Assembly (NCBI GenBank): GCA_016787575.1 | Contig: JAEUUO010000010.1 | Location: 124,001 to 188,000, forward strand | Reading direction: 5' to 3' | Length of the DNA stretch: 64,000 nucleotides | Source of the DNA: Saprospiraceae bacterium | Lineage (GTDB): Bacteria; Bacteroidota; Bacteroidia; Chitinophagales; Saprospiraceae | Part shown: piece after piece, positions 27,569 to 35,762 of the stretch | How positions within the stretch are numbered: position 1 is the first letter of the stretch | How the letters are laid out: the number at the start of each line of letters is the position of its first letter | Notes under the pieces: model-generated | Databases searched by the model: none | The model's input: only the letters and a program-made list of their open reading frames with translations | What the model was told of the DNA's origin: nothing | Translations under genes and position numbers: made by a program

Positions 27569-28399
27569 TTAAAAATGTGGACAGCGAATCTGATGTTTCT
27601 GCAAACTTGGATTAAAATAATGATATTTTTTACCGAAATGGTAAGAAAATCCCAAAGTCACCGATTGATACCAATCTTTATCTGCAGGATTTGCTCTTTG
27701 TGCACCGGTTGGAGCCTTAATTTTATTGCCAAGTGCCGCAGCAACAGGGCCATTATTTTCCAACAACTCTTGGTAAGATACATAATTTTTGGAAGCATCA
27801 TCCAGGTAATCTGTACTTGTTTGTCGGGCCAGCATGTCCATACTAACAGAATAAGTGCTTGAAATAAAGTATCGCAATCCAAATCCGAAATTCAAAGCAT
27901 AACTGTAAAGCGCGTATTTTGGGTCATAATTAAGCATTCCCTGCCCTTCTGTCCCTAAATCCCGTAAAACAACCTTATTTCCAAAATAACCAGTTGTTGG
28001 GTTGAAATGAAATGCTGAAATGCCAAATTCAAGATAAGGACTTAAACGCGGAGACCTCTCCAAAAACAAACTCAACAGTTGAAATTGACCATTCAGTCCA
28101 ATTTCCTGAATTTTTGAATCAAATTTCAAGTTTCTCTTGTCGATTCCAGGTCTTGTGGAAAATCGATCATCTCCACTAACGCTTAGCTGCATAAAGTGAA
28201 GACGCAGACTAAAAACTGGATCTATCTCAGCCCGCACATACATTCCAAAACAAGGGTGACTTTGTTGTATGGAGGTTTTTACAGACTCTGTCAAATCTCC
28301 ACTGTAATTGGAAGCACCAAAAGATACTCCAAAGTCTATATTTTGCGTTATGCCTTGAAGCCAACATAAACTTAGGATACTTAAAACTGTTATTCTCAT
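27569..28399 (-). CDS. DUF6089-type outer-membrane protein
   Basis: A 276-residue protein with a signal peptide ending near residue 18 (LQGITQN) and an amphipathic strand pattern of an outer-membrane barrel. The GVSFGASNYSGDLTESV start and NLKFDSKIQEIGLNGQF are typical of DUF6089 proteins of Bacteroidota. Role unknown. The ATG at 28399 follows a -7 box; a longer frame from 28486 begins upstream of the promoter and is rejected. Confidence 0.8.
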   Translation of the reverse strand: MRITVLSILSLCWLQGITQNIDFGVSFGASNYSGDLTESVKTSIQQSHPCFGMYVRAEIDPVFSLRLHFMQLSVSGDDRFSTRPGIDKRNLKFDSKIQEIGLNGQFQLLSLFLERSPRLSPYLEFGISAFHFNPTTGYFGNKVVLRDLGTEGQGMLNYDPKYALYSYALNFGFGLRYFISSTYSVSMDMLARQTSTDYLDDASKNYVSYQELLENNGPVAAALGNKIKAPTGAQRANPADKDWYQSVTLGFSYHFGKKYHYFNPSLQKHQIRCPHF

Positions 28400-28421
28400 C
28401 TTTAAACCTTTCAATGCAAGG

Positions 28422-28429
28422 CAAAAATA
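28422..28429 (-). promoter_or_regulatory. -7 promoter box of the DUF6089-recQ unit
   Basis: Minus-strand TATTTTTG fits TAnnTTTG, 22 nt before the ATG at 28399. Confidence 0.55.
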
Positions 28430-28520
28430 CAAACATATTTCAAAAATATTTAATATATTATACTTTAAATATTGATTAATAAGCATTTATTTATTAAATA
28501 AATTTATAAACTGTAATTAT

Positions 28521-30224
28521 ATGCGTTTTTTAGTATTTACTTTACTTCTGTTTATCAACCTGTTATGCAATCAAATCTTGAGCGGACAGGACGCCTTACC
28601 CAGAAATTGGCATTTATTAGATAAAAGTCAGGATGGCTTGCAAGGAACCTCCACTGAAAAAGCTTACAAAGAATTATTGACCGGAAAAAAAGCAAAAACC
28701 ATCGTTGTGGCGATACTGGATTCCGGAGTAGAACCAGACCATGATGATTTAAAAGATGTAATGTGGACCAATTCAAAAGAAATCGCCGGCAACGGCATTG
28801 ATGATGATAAGAATGGCTATATTGATGACATTCATGGTTGGAATTTTATAGGCGGAAAAAATGGAAACGTAGCCTATGATACTTATGAATCCACCCGTTT
28901 GTATGCCCAACTCCGCTATAAATACGAACAGGCTGACCGCTCAAAATTAACCAACAAGCAAAAAAAAGAATACGATCAATTTATTAAATTAAAAACTGAT
29001 ACAGAAAGTCGCCAAAAAAGTGCACAAACCAATTTGGATTATATTCAACATACTGAAAAATTGATTTTAAGCTTATTGGATACTTTGTCAAGAGCTCTTG
29101 GTGATCAAGCATTGACTATGGAAAATGTCAATAACATTGACGAAAAAGATTCCAAATCCTTGTCTATGAGTATTGCAATGACTAAACAAATTTTAGCTGA
29201 AAATTCAAATTTTAAAAATGTTGCTGAATTGAAATCTTTTTTAGTCAATGATTTTGAATCAGGCAAAACGCATTACAACAATGAATTAAACTATGCATTC
29301 AATCCGGAATACAATCCCAGAACCATTGTTGGAGACAATTACAGCGATGTCAATGAACGCTTTTATGGGAACAATGATGTTGAAGGTCCGGACGCCTCTC
29401 ATGGCACCCATGTCGCCGGTTTGGTTGCTGCAAAAAGAGACAATGGAATAGGCATCAATGGAGTAGCAGATCATGTACGTATAATGTCTGTTCGTTGTGT
29501 TCCTGATGGCGATGAGCGTGACAAAGACGTTGCCAATGCCATACGCTACGCAGTCGATAATGGGGCTTCTATTATCAACATGAGTTTTGGAAAAGGACAT
29601 TCTCCCAATAAAGAAGCTGTAGACGCTGCTGTAAAATATGCACAAGAACACGATGTTTTGTTAGTGCATGCTTCTGGCAATTCTGCAGAAAACAATGACA
29701 AAGTAGCTAACTACCCAAATAAGTATTTTAAAAAGAAAAAATTTCTAGCATGCAATAAAGCATCAAATTGGCTGGAAGTTGGAGCCTTGTCATTTGAGGA
29801 CAGCCCTAAATCAATTGCCGGATTTTCAAACTATGGCAAAAAGTCAGTCGATCTATTTTCGCCAGGAGTACAAATTTATTCAACGGTCCCGGACAATAAA
29901 TACAAAAATGAACAAGGAACCTCTATGGCAAGTCCAATAGCTGCTGGTGTTGCAGCTTTAATCCGCTCCTATTTTCCGGATTTAACTGCCAAACAGGTTC
30001 GTGAAATATTAATTAAAAGTTCAATCAAAGAGACCAACAAGGTAACCGTACCCGGAATTAAAACAGATGCTAAACTTTCAGACATCTCTGTTTCCGGTGG
30101 AATGATCAATAGTTATGAAGCTGTAAAATTAGCCAGTAAAACCAAAGGCAAAAAGAAACTTAAAAATTCTGAACGCTATGATCCGGACACTAATTTTCAA
30201 AATCAAGTACAGCCTAGAACTTGA
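28521..30224 (+). CDS. Secreted subtilisin-like S8 peptidase with large insert
   Basis: A 567-residue exported serine protease. After a signal peptide (about 1-22), the catalytic triad is Asp67 (AILDSGVEPDHDD), His294 (SHGTHVAG) and Ser468 (GTSMASP); the oxyanion Asn is in HASGNSAEN. The Asp-to-His distance is 227 residues, versus about 30 in subtilisin, so an insert of about 190 mostly charged, helical residues sits between them. The chain ends in a basic, non-CTD tail, so there is no visible type IX sorting domain. The gene is divergent from the DUF6089 gene. Confidence 0.88.
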   Translation: MRFLVFTLLLFINLLCNQILSGQDALPRNWHLLDKSQDGLQGTSTEKAYKELLTGKKAKTIVVAILDSGVEPDHDDLKDVMWTNSKEIAGNGIDDDKNGYIDDIHGWNFIGGKNGNVAYDTYESTRLYAQLRYKYEQADRSKLTNKQKKEYDQFIKLKTDTESRQKSAQTNLDYIQHTEKLILSLLDTLSRALGDQALTMENVNNIDEKDSKSLSMSIAMTKQILAENSNFKNVAELKSFLVNDFESGKTHYNNELNYAFNPEYNPRTIVGDNYSDVNERFYGNNDVEGPDASHGTHVAGLVAAKRDNGIGINGVADHVRIMSVRCVPDGDERDKDVANAIRYAVDNGASIINMSFGKGHSPNKEAVDAAVKYAQEHDVLLVHASGNSAENNDKVANYPNKYFKKKKFLACNKASNWLEVGALSFEDSPKSIAGFSNYGKKSVDLFSPGVQIYSTVPDNKYKNEQGTSMASPIAAGVAALIRSYFPDLTAKQVREILIKSSIKETNKVTVPGIKTDAKLSDISVSGGMINSYEAVKLASKTKGKKKLKNSERYDPDTNFQNQVQPRT

Positions 30225-30556
30225 TTCATGTTTTTTGGTTGTCGTTAGCGGATAGTTGATTACTTGAAGTTAAGGTTGAAAATTCTCCTTTGCAGCTTTG
30301 TGAGATAAACTTAGTAGCACATGAAAAATTTTTTAATTATTAAGGGTTCTTAGTCTTTAGGTCTGAAGTCTTTAGATCATTTGTGTTCCCCAATTTCCTT
30401 TGAGGTACTGCGATTATTCGACAATTCTAAAGGTTGAATACAATTGAGCTCCATTATTTTTTATCGAAATATGCATTTCCTCCGACGGCTATCTTTTTAG
30501 CTAGCAATCCTTAATTTTGTTACATTTACAAATTGTTAAAATTTAAAATACAAATT
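30225..30556. other. Gene-free stretch with a short direct repeat
   Basis: No gene seen. A direct repeat AGTCTTTAG occurs at 30352-30360 and 30367-30375 with 15-nt period; its meaning is unclear. The right end holds the promoter of the next gene. Confidence 0.45.
30512..30519 (+). promoter_or_regulatory. -7 promoter box of the 30.6 kb secreted protein gene
   Basis: TAATTTTG fits TAnnTTTG, 37 nt before the ATG at 30557. An earlier in-frame TTG at 30533 would leave almost no leader. Confidence 0.5.
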
Positions 30557-31297
30557 ATGTCTAGAATGATTTTAATTGCAATTGCAATTTGCTTGATCAC
30601 AGATGCATTGATCTCACAAGCAACAGCAGCAAAGCCTCAATATTCAATGTTTAACAACATGCTCATTAAACCGAAACGAGGGCATGAAAAACAATTTGAA
30701 CAAGGAGTAAAAGCACACAATGCTATGTTTCATGCTTCAGGACCATCGAAAGCAAGTTTAGCCATTGTCACCGAAGGCGACAACAGTGATGGCTGGTATG
30801 TTTGGGGAATGGGACCTTTAACGTATACTGATATGGATCATTTACCACAAGGAGATGCAAAGCATGATGATGATTGGGATAAAAATGTAGATGTGCACGT
30901 TGAGCAATATGGTGAATCCAATTTTTGGAAATTGAAAGATGAACTGTCTTATACTCCCGCAAATTACAATCCAAGTCATATTGATGTTTGGGTAGTGGAT
31001 ATAAAACCAGGTATGCGCTATTTATTTGCAGAGTTGATGAAAAAAAACAAAGCCGTTTGGGAAGCTAAAAAATATCCTTTTTCTTCAAGAGTATTTTACA
31101 ATGAACTTTGGAATACTGCCGGAAAAGATGCTTCTATAGTTTATAATTTTGATCATTATGCAGATTTTGATATGGATATTAAATTTAAAGAAGATTATGA
31201 ATCCGTACATGGTGCAGGATCTTATGATAATTTCTGGAAGAGTTGGAATGAATGCGTAAATGGTGTTGATGAGCACCTCCGAAAATTTTTAAAATAA
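30557..31297 (+). CDS. Secreted protein of unknown function, two-module
   Basis: A 246-residue protein with a signal peptide (about 1-24, SQATAA cleavage area). Two halves look alike in layout: strand-helix-strand modules around MLIKPKRGHEKQFEQGVKAH and WVVDIKPGMRYLFAELMKKN, each followed by an aromatic-rich strand. This resembles a duplicated dimeric alpha-beta barrel (NIPSNAP/ABM-like), but the similarity is only seen by eye. Trp and His are frequent. No enzyme motif is visible. It has its own promoter and is followed by a strong terminator. Confidence 0.6.
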   Translation: MSRMILIAIAICLITDALISQATAAKPQYSMFNNMLIKPKRGHEKQFEQGVKAHNAMFHASGPSKASLAIVTEGDNSDGWYVWGMGPLTYTDMDHLPQGDAKHDDDWDKNVDVHVEQYGESNFWKLKDELSYTPANYNPSHIDVWVVDIKPGMRYLFAELMKKNKAVWEAKKYPFSSRVFYNELWNTAGKDASIVYNFDHYADFDMDIKFKEDYESVHGAGSYDNFWKSWNECVNGVDEHLRKFLK

Positions 31298-31355
31298 ATA
31301 TTTAAAGAAACTTACTTACTAAGCTAATTGACTTAGTAAACCTTACATTATTATT

Positions 31356-31401
31356 AGCCCGACAAAATGATTCATTTAGGATTGTTTTGTTGGGCTTTTT
31401 T
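31356..31401 (+). terminator. Intrinsic terminator after the 30.6 kb gene
   Basis: A 12-bp stem (31356-31367 with 31385-31396, one G-U pair) encloses a 17-nt loop and ends in a T-run. It slightly overlaps the end of the convergent nmo gene and may serve both. Confidence 0.75.
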
Positions 31402-32347
31402 ATTTCTTCCCAACGATCCTTTTTACTATTTCACTCACAGGACGGATTGCATCAATATATTCAATCGTTGTACCGGCGCACCATACATTGTGATACCCTG
31501 CATCAAATGCTGAATTATAAAGTGTATCCATGCCCCGTTTATATGTCCAAAGTTTAAACCACTTTTTTAATGTTTTATTTTTGCTTAATAATTTCTGTAA
31601 AGCATTCTGTTGGGTTCCAATTTTTTTAACATATTCTGTGTTAATCACAGTACAGGGAATTCCGCTTAACTTGTTGGTACAAACAATGTCTTTAGCGGAA
31701 TAATCTACACATGCCTGTTTGTATTCAATGCAGACATCTGCTTCTTCTGAAGCGATAAATACTGTACCGATAGAAACTCCATCAACTCCTAATTCCAATT
31801 TCTCATTTAAAGATTTATAATCACCTACCCCTCCTGCAGAAATGATCAACAGATCCGGAAATAATCGAATTAATTCAGGAACTAATTCTTGTGGAGCTAA
31901 AGGTCCTAAGTGACCACCGGCTTGATTGGTTACCGCAATAAGTCCATCTGGTTTTAATGCCGCTGCTTTGTGGGCATATTCAATGGTAGAAACATCACAA
32001 AATACAATGATCCCTTTCGGTTTACATGCTTCTATGACTTTAGATGGATTTCCCAATGAGGTAATAACAAAAGGCACTTTAAATTCAAGTACTAAATTTA
32101 GTTGGTCTTGAAATTTATAATTTGATTTATTTACGATTAAATTAATGCCATAACAGATTTCAGCAGCTTGCAATTCCGTCATCGCCTTCCGCAATTCCTG
32201 ATTGCTTCTATAATTCAAAGCTGGAATACATCCTGCAATCCCGTTTGCTGCAGCAGCTTTTACCATTGCAACATTCGAAACCAAAAACATGGGAGCCATC
32301 AATACCGGATATTGAATACCCAATAATTTCGTAAGCCTTGTTTGCAT
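31400..32347 (-). CDS. Nitronate monooxygenase-family flavoprotein
   Basis: A 315-residue TIM-barrel FMN protein of the nitronate monooxygenase/2-nitropropane dioxygenase family. Signatures: PVLMAPMFLVSN at the start, the substrate-side AGGHLGPLAP (His about 145) and the phosphate-binding AGGVGDYKSL then GVDGVSIGTVFIASEE. The family oxidises nitronates, but close relatives act in fatty acid synthesis (FabK-like). The gene follows fabH by 7 nt, which makes the FabK-like enoyl-reductase possibility worth keeping in mind. Confidence 0.82.
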   Translation of the reverse strand: MQTRLTKLLGIQYPVLMAPMFLVSNVAMVKAAAANGIAGCIPALNYRSNQELRKAMTELQAAEICYGINLIVNKSNYKFQDQLNLVLEFKVPFVITSLGNPSKVIEACKPKGIIVFCDVSTIEYAHKAAALKPDGLIAVTNQAGGHLGPLAPQELVPELIRLFPDLLIISAGGVGDYKSLNEKLELGVDGVSIGTVFIASEEADVCIEYKQACVDYSAKDIVCTNKLSGIPCTVINTEYVKKIGTQQNALQKLLSKNKTLKKWFKLWTYKRGMDTLYNSAFDAGYHNVWCAGTTIEYIDAIRPVSEIVKRIVGKK

Positions 32348-32354
32348 GATTATC

Positions 32355-33344
32355 TTAATAAGCCCACTTCAAGTAGCTTGTGCCCCAGGTAAAACCACCT
32401 CCAAAAGCAGATAGTAACAAATTATCTCCTTTTTTTAATTTGGATTCCCACTCCCATAAACACAAGGGAATTGTACCTGAGGTAGTATTCCCGTATTTTT
32501 GGATATTGATCATGACTTTTTCCTTAGGAAAATCAAGCATTTCTGCAACCCCGTTTATAATCCGAATGTTTGCCTGATGTGGGACTAACCAATTGATATC
32601 ATCTAAAGTTAAATGATTTCTTTTTATTATTTCTTGGATTGTATCCACCATTCCATTGATGGCTGCTTTAAAAACCGGTTTTCCATCCTGATATACATAA
32701 TGTTCTTTTCGATCAATGGTTTCGTGAGATGGTGGACGAAGCGATCCGCCGGCTTTCATATGTAAAAATTCACGGCCGGCTCCATCTACGTGCAACACAC
32801 TATCAATAATTCCATTTCCACTGTCATCAGGTTCCAGCAACACAGCACCACCACCGTCTCCAAAAATGATACAGGTAGCTCTATCTGTATAATCGATGAT
32901 TGAAGACATCATATCAACACCAACAACGATGATTTTCTTATGCGTTCCACTTTCAATAAACTTTGAAGCTGTGGTTAAGCCAAATAAAAATCCAGAGCAA
33001 GCAGCATTGATATCATAACTAAATGCATTCTTTATACCTACTTTATAGCAAATGGCACTGGCTGTATCTGGGAATCGCATGTCTCCGGTTACCGTACAAC
33101 ATATTAATAATTCAATTTCTTCAGGAGCTGTGCCCGTCTTTTCAAGAAGTCGCTCAACCATGACTTTACCTAAATCAGATGTAGCCATACCTGGTTCCTT
33201 CAAAATATGTCTCTCATTAACACCTGTTCTTGTGGTAATCCAATCGTCGGTAGTATCTACCATCTTTTCCAACTCAGCGTTGGTTAGAATGTAATCGGGC
33301 ACGTATCCTTGGATGCCTTTGATTGAGGCTAATAATTTGGCCAT
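32355..33344 (-). CDS. fabH: Beta-ketoacyl-ACP synthase III
   Basis: A 329-residue condensing enzyme that starts fatty acid synthesis from acetyl-CoA and malonyl-ACP. Catalytic residues are visible: Cys in NAACSGFLFGL (about 114), His in VPHQANIR and Asn in YGNTTSGTIPL. Length is standard. The ATG at 33344 is used; a longer frame from 33374 starts upstream of the promoter box. It is followed 7 nt later by the nmo-like gene. Confidence 0.95.
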   Translation of the reverse strand: MAKLLASIKGIQGYVPDYILTNAELEKMVDTTDDWITTRTGVNERHILKEPGMATSDLGKVMVERLLEKTGTAPEEIELLICCTVTGDMRFPDTASAICYKVGIKNAFSYDINAACSGFLFGLTTASKFIESGTHKKIIVVGVDMMSSIIDYTDRATCIIFGDGGGAVLLEPDDSGNGIIDSVLHVDGAGREFLHMKAGGSLRPPSHETIDRKEHYVYQDGKPVFKAAINGMVDTIQEIIKRNHLTLDDINWLVPHQANIRIINGVAEMLDFPKEKVMINIQKYGNTTSGTIPLCLWEWESKLKKGDNLLLSAFGGGFTWGTSYLKWAY

Positions 33345-33363
33345 GTTTGCTGATTTGAGCTTG

Positions 33364-33371
33364 TAAAGATA
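33364..33371 (-). promoter_or_regulatory. -7 promoter box of fabH
   Basis: Minus-strand TATCTTTA (7 of 8 matches to TAnnTTTG) 19 nt before the ATG, with a TTTTTG about 16 nt further upstream. Confidence 0.45.
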
Positions 33372-33539
33372 CATGGATATCAGAAATCAAAAACAATTCA
33401 ATTAACTTATTAAAATATATTTTAAAGTGTATTTTATTGTATTTCATTAATTTACATATTTTTATTATTTATAATTTATTTTTTGGTCTGTTTTTTGCTT
33501 CTGTTTCTGATATTATTCATTACCAAAAAACTCAAAAAC

Positions 33540-34382
33540 ATGAAAACAATCACATCCATTTTATTTTTGGCACTTGGGATCTTCGGTCATCAACTTCATG
33601 CCAACAATTTTCCAACAGAAAAAACAATCAATGCTGCCAAAGCGAAAGCTTGTCAGGAAAATAAAATTGTGATCATGGAATTTACCGCTAAATGGTGTAT
33701 TCCGGCAAAAGACATGGAAAAAGCAGTCTTCAACAATGTAAAAGTTCAACAATTTATAGCAGAGCATGCAATCTTTTTTCAGGTAGATATTGACGAACAA
33801 AAAAAGCTGAAGGCTGAATATAAAATACAAGTGTTGCCTACGATCATCCTGATGAAAGCTTCCGGTAAAATCCTTTCGAGAAAAGAGGAATCCTTTAATG
33901 CAGAATCATTTATTGCCTGGGTGGAGGAAAATTTAAATTTAATGCCTAAGCCTGAATCCATTGCAAATCAAAGTCAGGAAGCATCCAATGATGAAAATGT
34001 AAAAATAGAATTACCCTATTTGGAATTGGATGAATTTGATTCTGACAAATTAAATCAAGAATCAAATAAAAATGATACCCAGGTAACTGATTCAAGCAAT
34101 CCAATAATCAATACTATGGAGACTAAATCGCAACAAGTATTGGCTGCAAATAAATTATACCATATTCAAGCAGGTGTTTTTACCAGCCGTGACAATGCAG
34201 ACAATTTATCCATTCAATTGGCCGCAAGTTTTAATCAACAAATACTGATTGCTACTGAAAAGAAAGATGCTAAAACTGCCTTCAAAGTAAGAATTGGAGA
34301 ATTTGATTCCGAAGAAGAAGCCAATGTGTTTTTAGCATACATGCAAAAAAACCATTTTACAGGTGTTGTAAAAGCCAATTAA
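33540..34382 (+). CDS. Exported thioredoxin-fold and SPOR fusion protein
   Basis: A 280-residue exported protein. Signal peptide 1-21 (ends near HQLHAN). Residues 25-145 form a thioredoxin-like fold of the DUF255/thioredoxin_7 kind, but the redox site reads WCIPAK: Cys53 is present and the second Cys is Ala56. After an acidic, low-complexity linker (about 150-205), the last 75 residues are a SPOR-like domain (YHIQAGVFTSRDNADNL at the start), which in other proteins binds denuded septal peptidoglycan. Disulfide exchange by a dithiol site is not expected. It lies 20 nt before hutI. Confidence 0.82.
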   Translation: MKTITSILFLALGIFGHQLHANNFPTEKTINAAKAKACQENKIVIMEFTAKWCIPAKDMEKAVFNNVKVQQFIAEHAIFFQVDIDEQKKLKAEYKIQVLPTIILMKASGKILSRKEESFNAESFIAWVEENLNLMPKPESIANQSQEASNDENVKIELPYLELDEFDSDKLNQESNKNDTQVTDSSNPIINTMETKSQQVLAANKLYHIQAGVFTSRDNADNLSIQLAASFNQQILIATEKKDAKTAFKVRIGEFDSEEEANVFLAYMQKNHFTGVVKAN

Positions 34383-34402
34383 GTTAAACCAATAACAATT
34401 GT

Positions 34403-35647
34403 ATGGCATCTGGCTCTTTACTTATCCGGAATATAAAACAACTTGTTGGAGTTTCTAAAGAGTATCCTGAACTTAAAAAAGGTGCCGATTTAAATAAATT
34501 ACCATGCCTGGATCAGTGTTATTTACAAATCGAAAACGGGAAAATAAAATCATTTGGCCCTGATTCCCAAGCTCCTGAATATTCAGGGGAACAATTGGAT
34601 GCAAAGAATGGACTTGTTTTACCTGCTTTTGTTGATTGCCATACACACTTGGTTTTTGCAGAATGGCGCGAACGAGAATTTAACGATCGAATCCATGGAT
34701 TGACTTATCAGGAAATTGCCAGCAGAGGCGGCGGCATTCTAAATTCAGCCAGAAAACTGGGCTTGCTTTCAGAAGAAGCGCTGTACGAACGAGCTGCCAT
34801 CCGTCTGCAAGCAGCCATTGAATGCGGTACAGGAGCCATCGAAATTAAAAGCGGATACGGTTTGAACCCGGAAAACGAACTAAAAATCTTACGGGTCATT
34901 AAAAAACTCAAAGAAAATTTTTCCATACCTATAAAAGCTAGCTTTCTTGCTGCCCATGCGTATCCACTGGAATTCAGGGAAAATCATCCAGCGTATATCC
35001 GGCAAATTACAGAAGTTATGCTCCCCCAACTAGCCGCTGAAGGATTGGCTGATTACTGTGATGTCTTTTGTGAACAAAACTTTTTTAGTACGGAAGAAAC
35101 AGACCAAATCCTTGAAGCCGCATCAAAATATCAATTAAAAGCCCGAATTCATACCAACCAATTTACAAACAGTGGTGGGATTGAAATAGCAATCCGCCAT
35201 CAGGCTGTAAGTGTCGATCATCTTGAAGTCTGCAATAGTGAGGAAATTGAACTTTTGAAAAATTCAAATACCTTACCTGTTCTGCTTCCGGGTGCTGCTT
35301 TCTTTATGAACCAGGAACATGCACCTGCAAGAAAAATGATAGAGGCGGGATTACCCATCGTTTTAGCCTCCGATTTTAATCCCGGAACCTGCCCGTCTTC
35401 AAACATGCCCTTCATTTTAAGTTTGGCATGCATACAATTGAGATTAAGTCCGGAAGAAGCACTTAATGCCATGACCTTAAATGCTGCTTACAGCCTTGAA
35501 ATCCAAGATCAGCTGGGAAGCATAACACCCGGAAAATTGGCCAATCTCATCATAACTAAGCCGGTTTCTAGCCTGGCTTTTCTACCATATTCATTTGGTT
35601 CAAACTGGATTGACCGGGTTTTAATCCAAGGTCAGGCAATAATCTAA
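34403..35647 (+). CDS. hutI: Imidazolonepropionase
   Basis: A 414-residue amidohydrolase that opens the imidazolone ring in histidine breakdown. Metal and substrate motifs are visible: FVDCHTHLVFAEWREREF near 75-92, AAHAYP, RIHTNQF, then VDHLEV and ASDFNPGT near the end. Length fits HutI. No hutH, hutU or hutG is in the window, so the pathway must be split elsewhere or incomplete. It is 20 nt behind the thioredoxin/SPOR gene. Confidence 0.93.
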   Translation: MASGSLLIRNIKQLVGVSKEYPELKKGADLNKLPCLDQCYLQIENGKIKSFGPDSQAPEYSGEQLDAKNGLVLPAFVDCHTHLVFAEWREREFNDRIHGLTYQEIASRGGGILNSARKLGLLSEEALYERAAIRLQAAIECGTGAIEIKSGYGLNPENELKILRVIKKLKENFSIPIKASFLAAHAYPLEFRENHPAYIRQITEVMLPQLAAEGLADYCDVFCEQNFFSTEETDQILEAASKYQLKARIHTNQFTNSGGIEIAIRHQAVSVDHLEVCNSEEIELLKNSNTLPVLLPGAAFFMNQEHAPARKMIEAGLPIVLASDFNPGTCPSSNMPFILSLACIQLRLSPEEALNAMTLNAAYSLEIQDQLGSITPGKLANLIITKPVSSLAFLPYSFGSNWIDRVLIQGQAII

Positions 35648-35735
35648 ATAAAAACACTAGTTTTGCAAACCATTTTCGGCAAAAACTTCGTTGTAATTGC
35701 TGAGCTTCCTTAATTTCATATTACTTTTTTTTAAA

Positions 35736-35743
35736 TATCTTTG
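35736..35743 (+). promoter_or_regulatory. -7 promoter box of the SprB-repeat adhesin gene
   Basis: TATCTTTG fits TAnnTTTG, 19 nt before the ATG at 35763. An in-frame TTG at 35697 lies upstream of it and is rejected. Confidence 0.6.
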
Positions 35744-35762
35744 CGGACCAAATGATCTGAAG

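Noticed and set aside
29286..29651. 121-residue minus-strand frame inside the S8 protease gene
   Set aside because: Overlaps the catalytic His region of a well-supported gene; codon use and content look like an antisense shadow.
30352..30375. Direct repeat AGTCTTTAG in two copies, as a possible CRISPR or regulatory array
   Set aside because: Only two 9-nt copies with 15-nt period; no array or adjacent cas genes.
35697..35762. Longer start for the SprB-repeat adhesin
   Set aside because: Starts upstream of the promoter box; the signal peptide begins cleanly at 35763.
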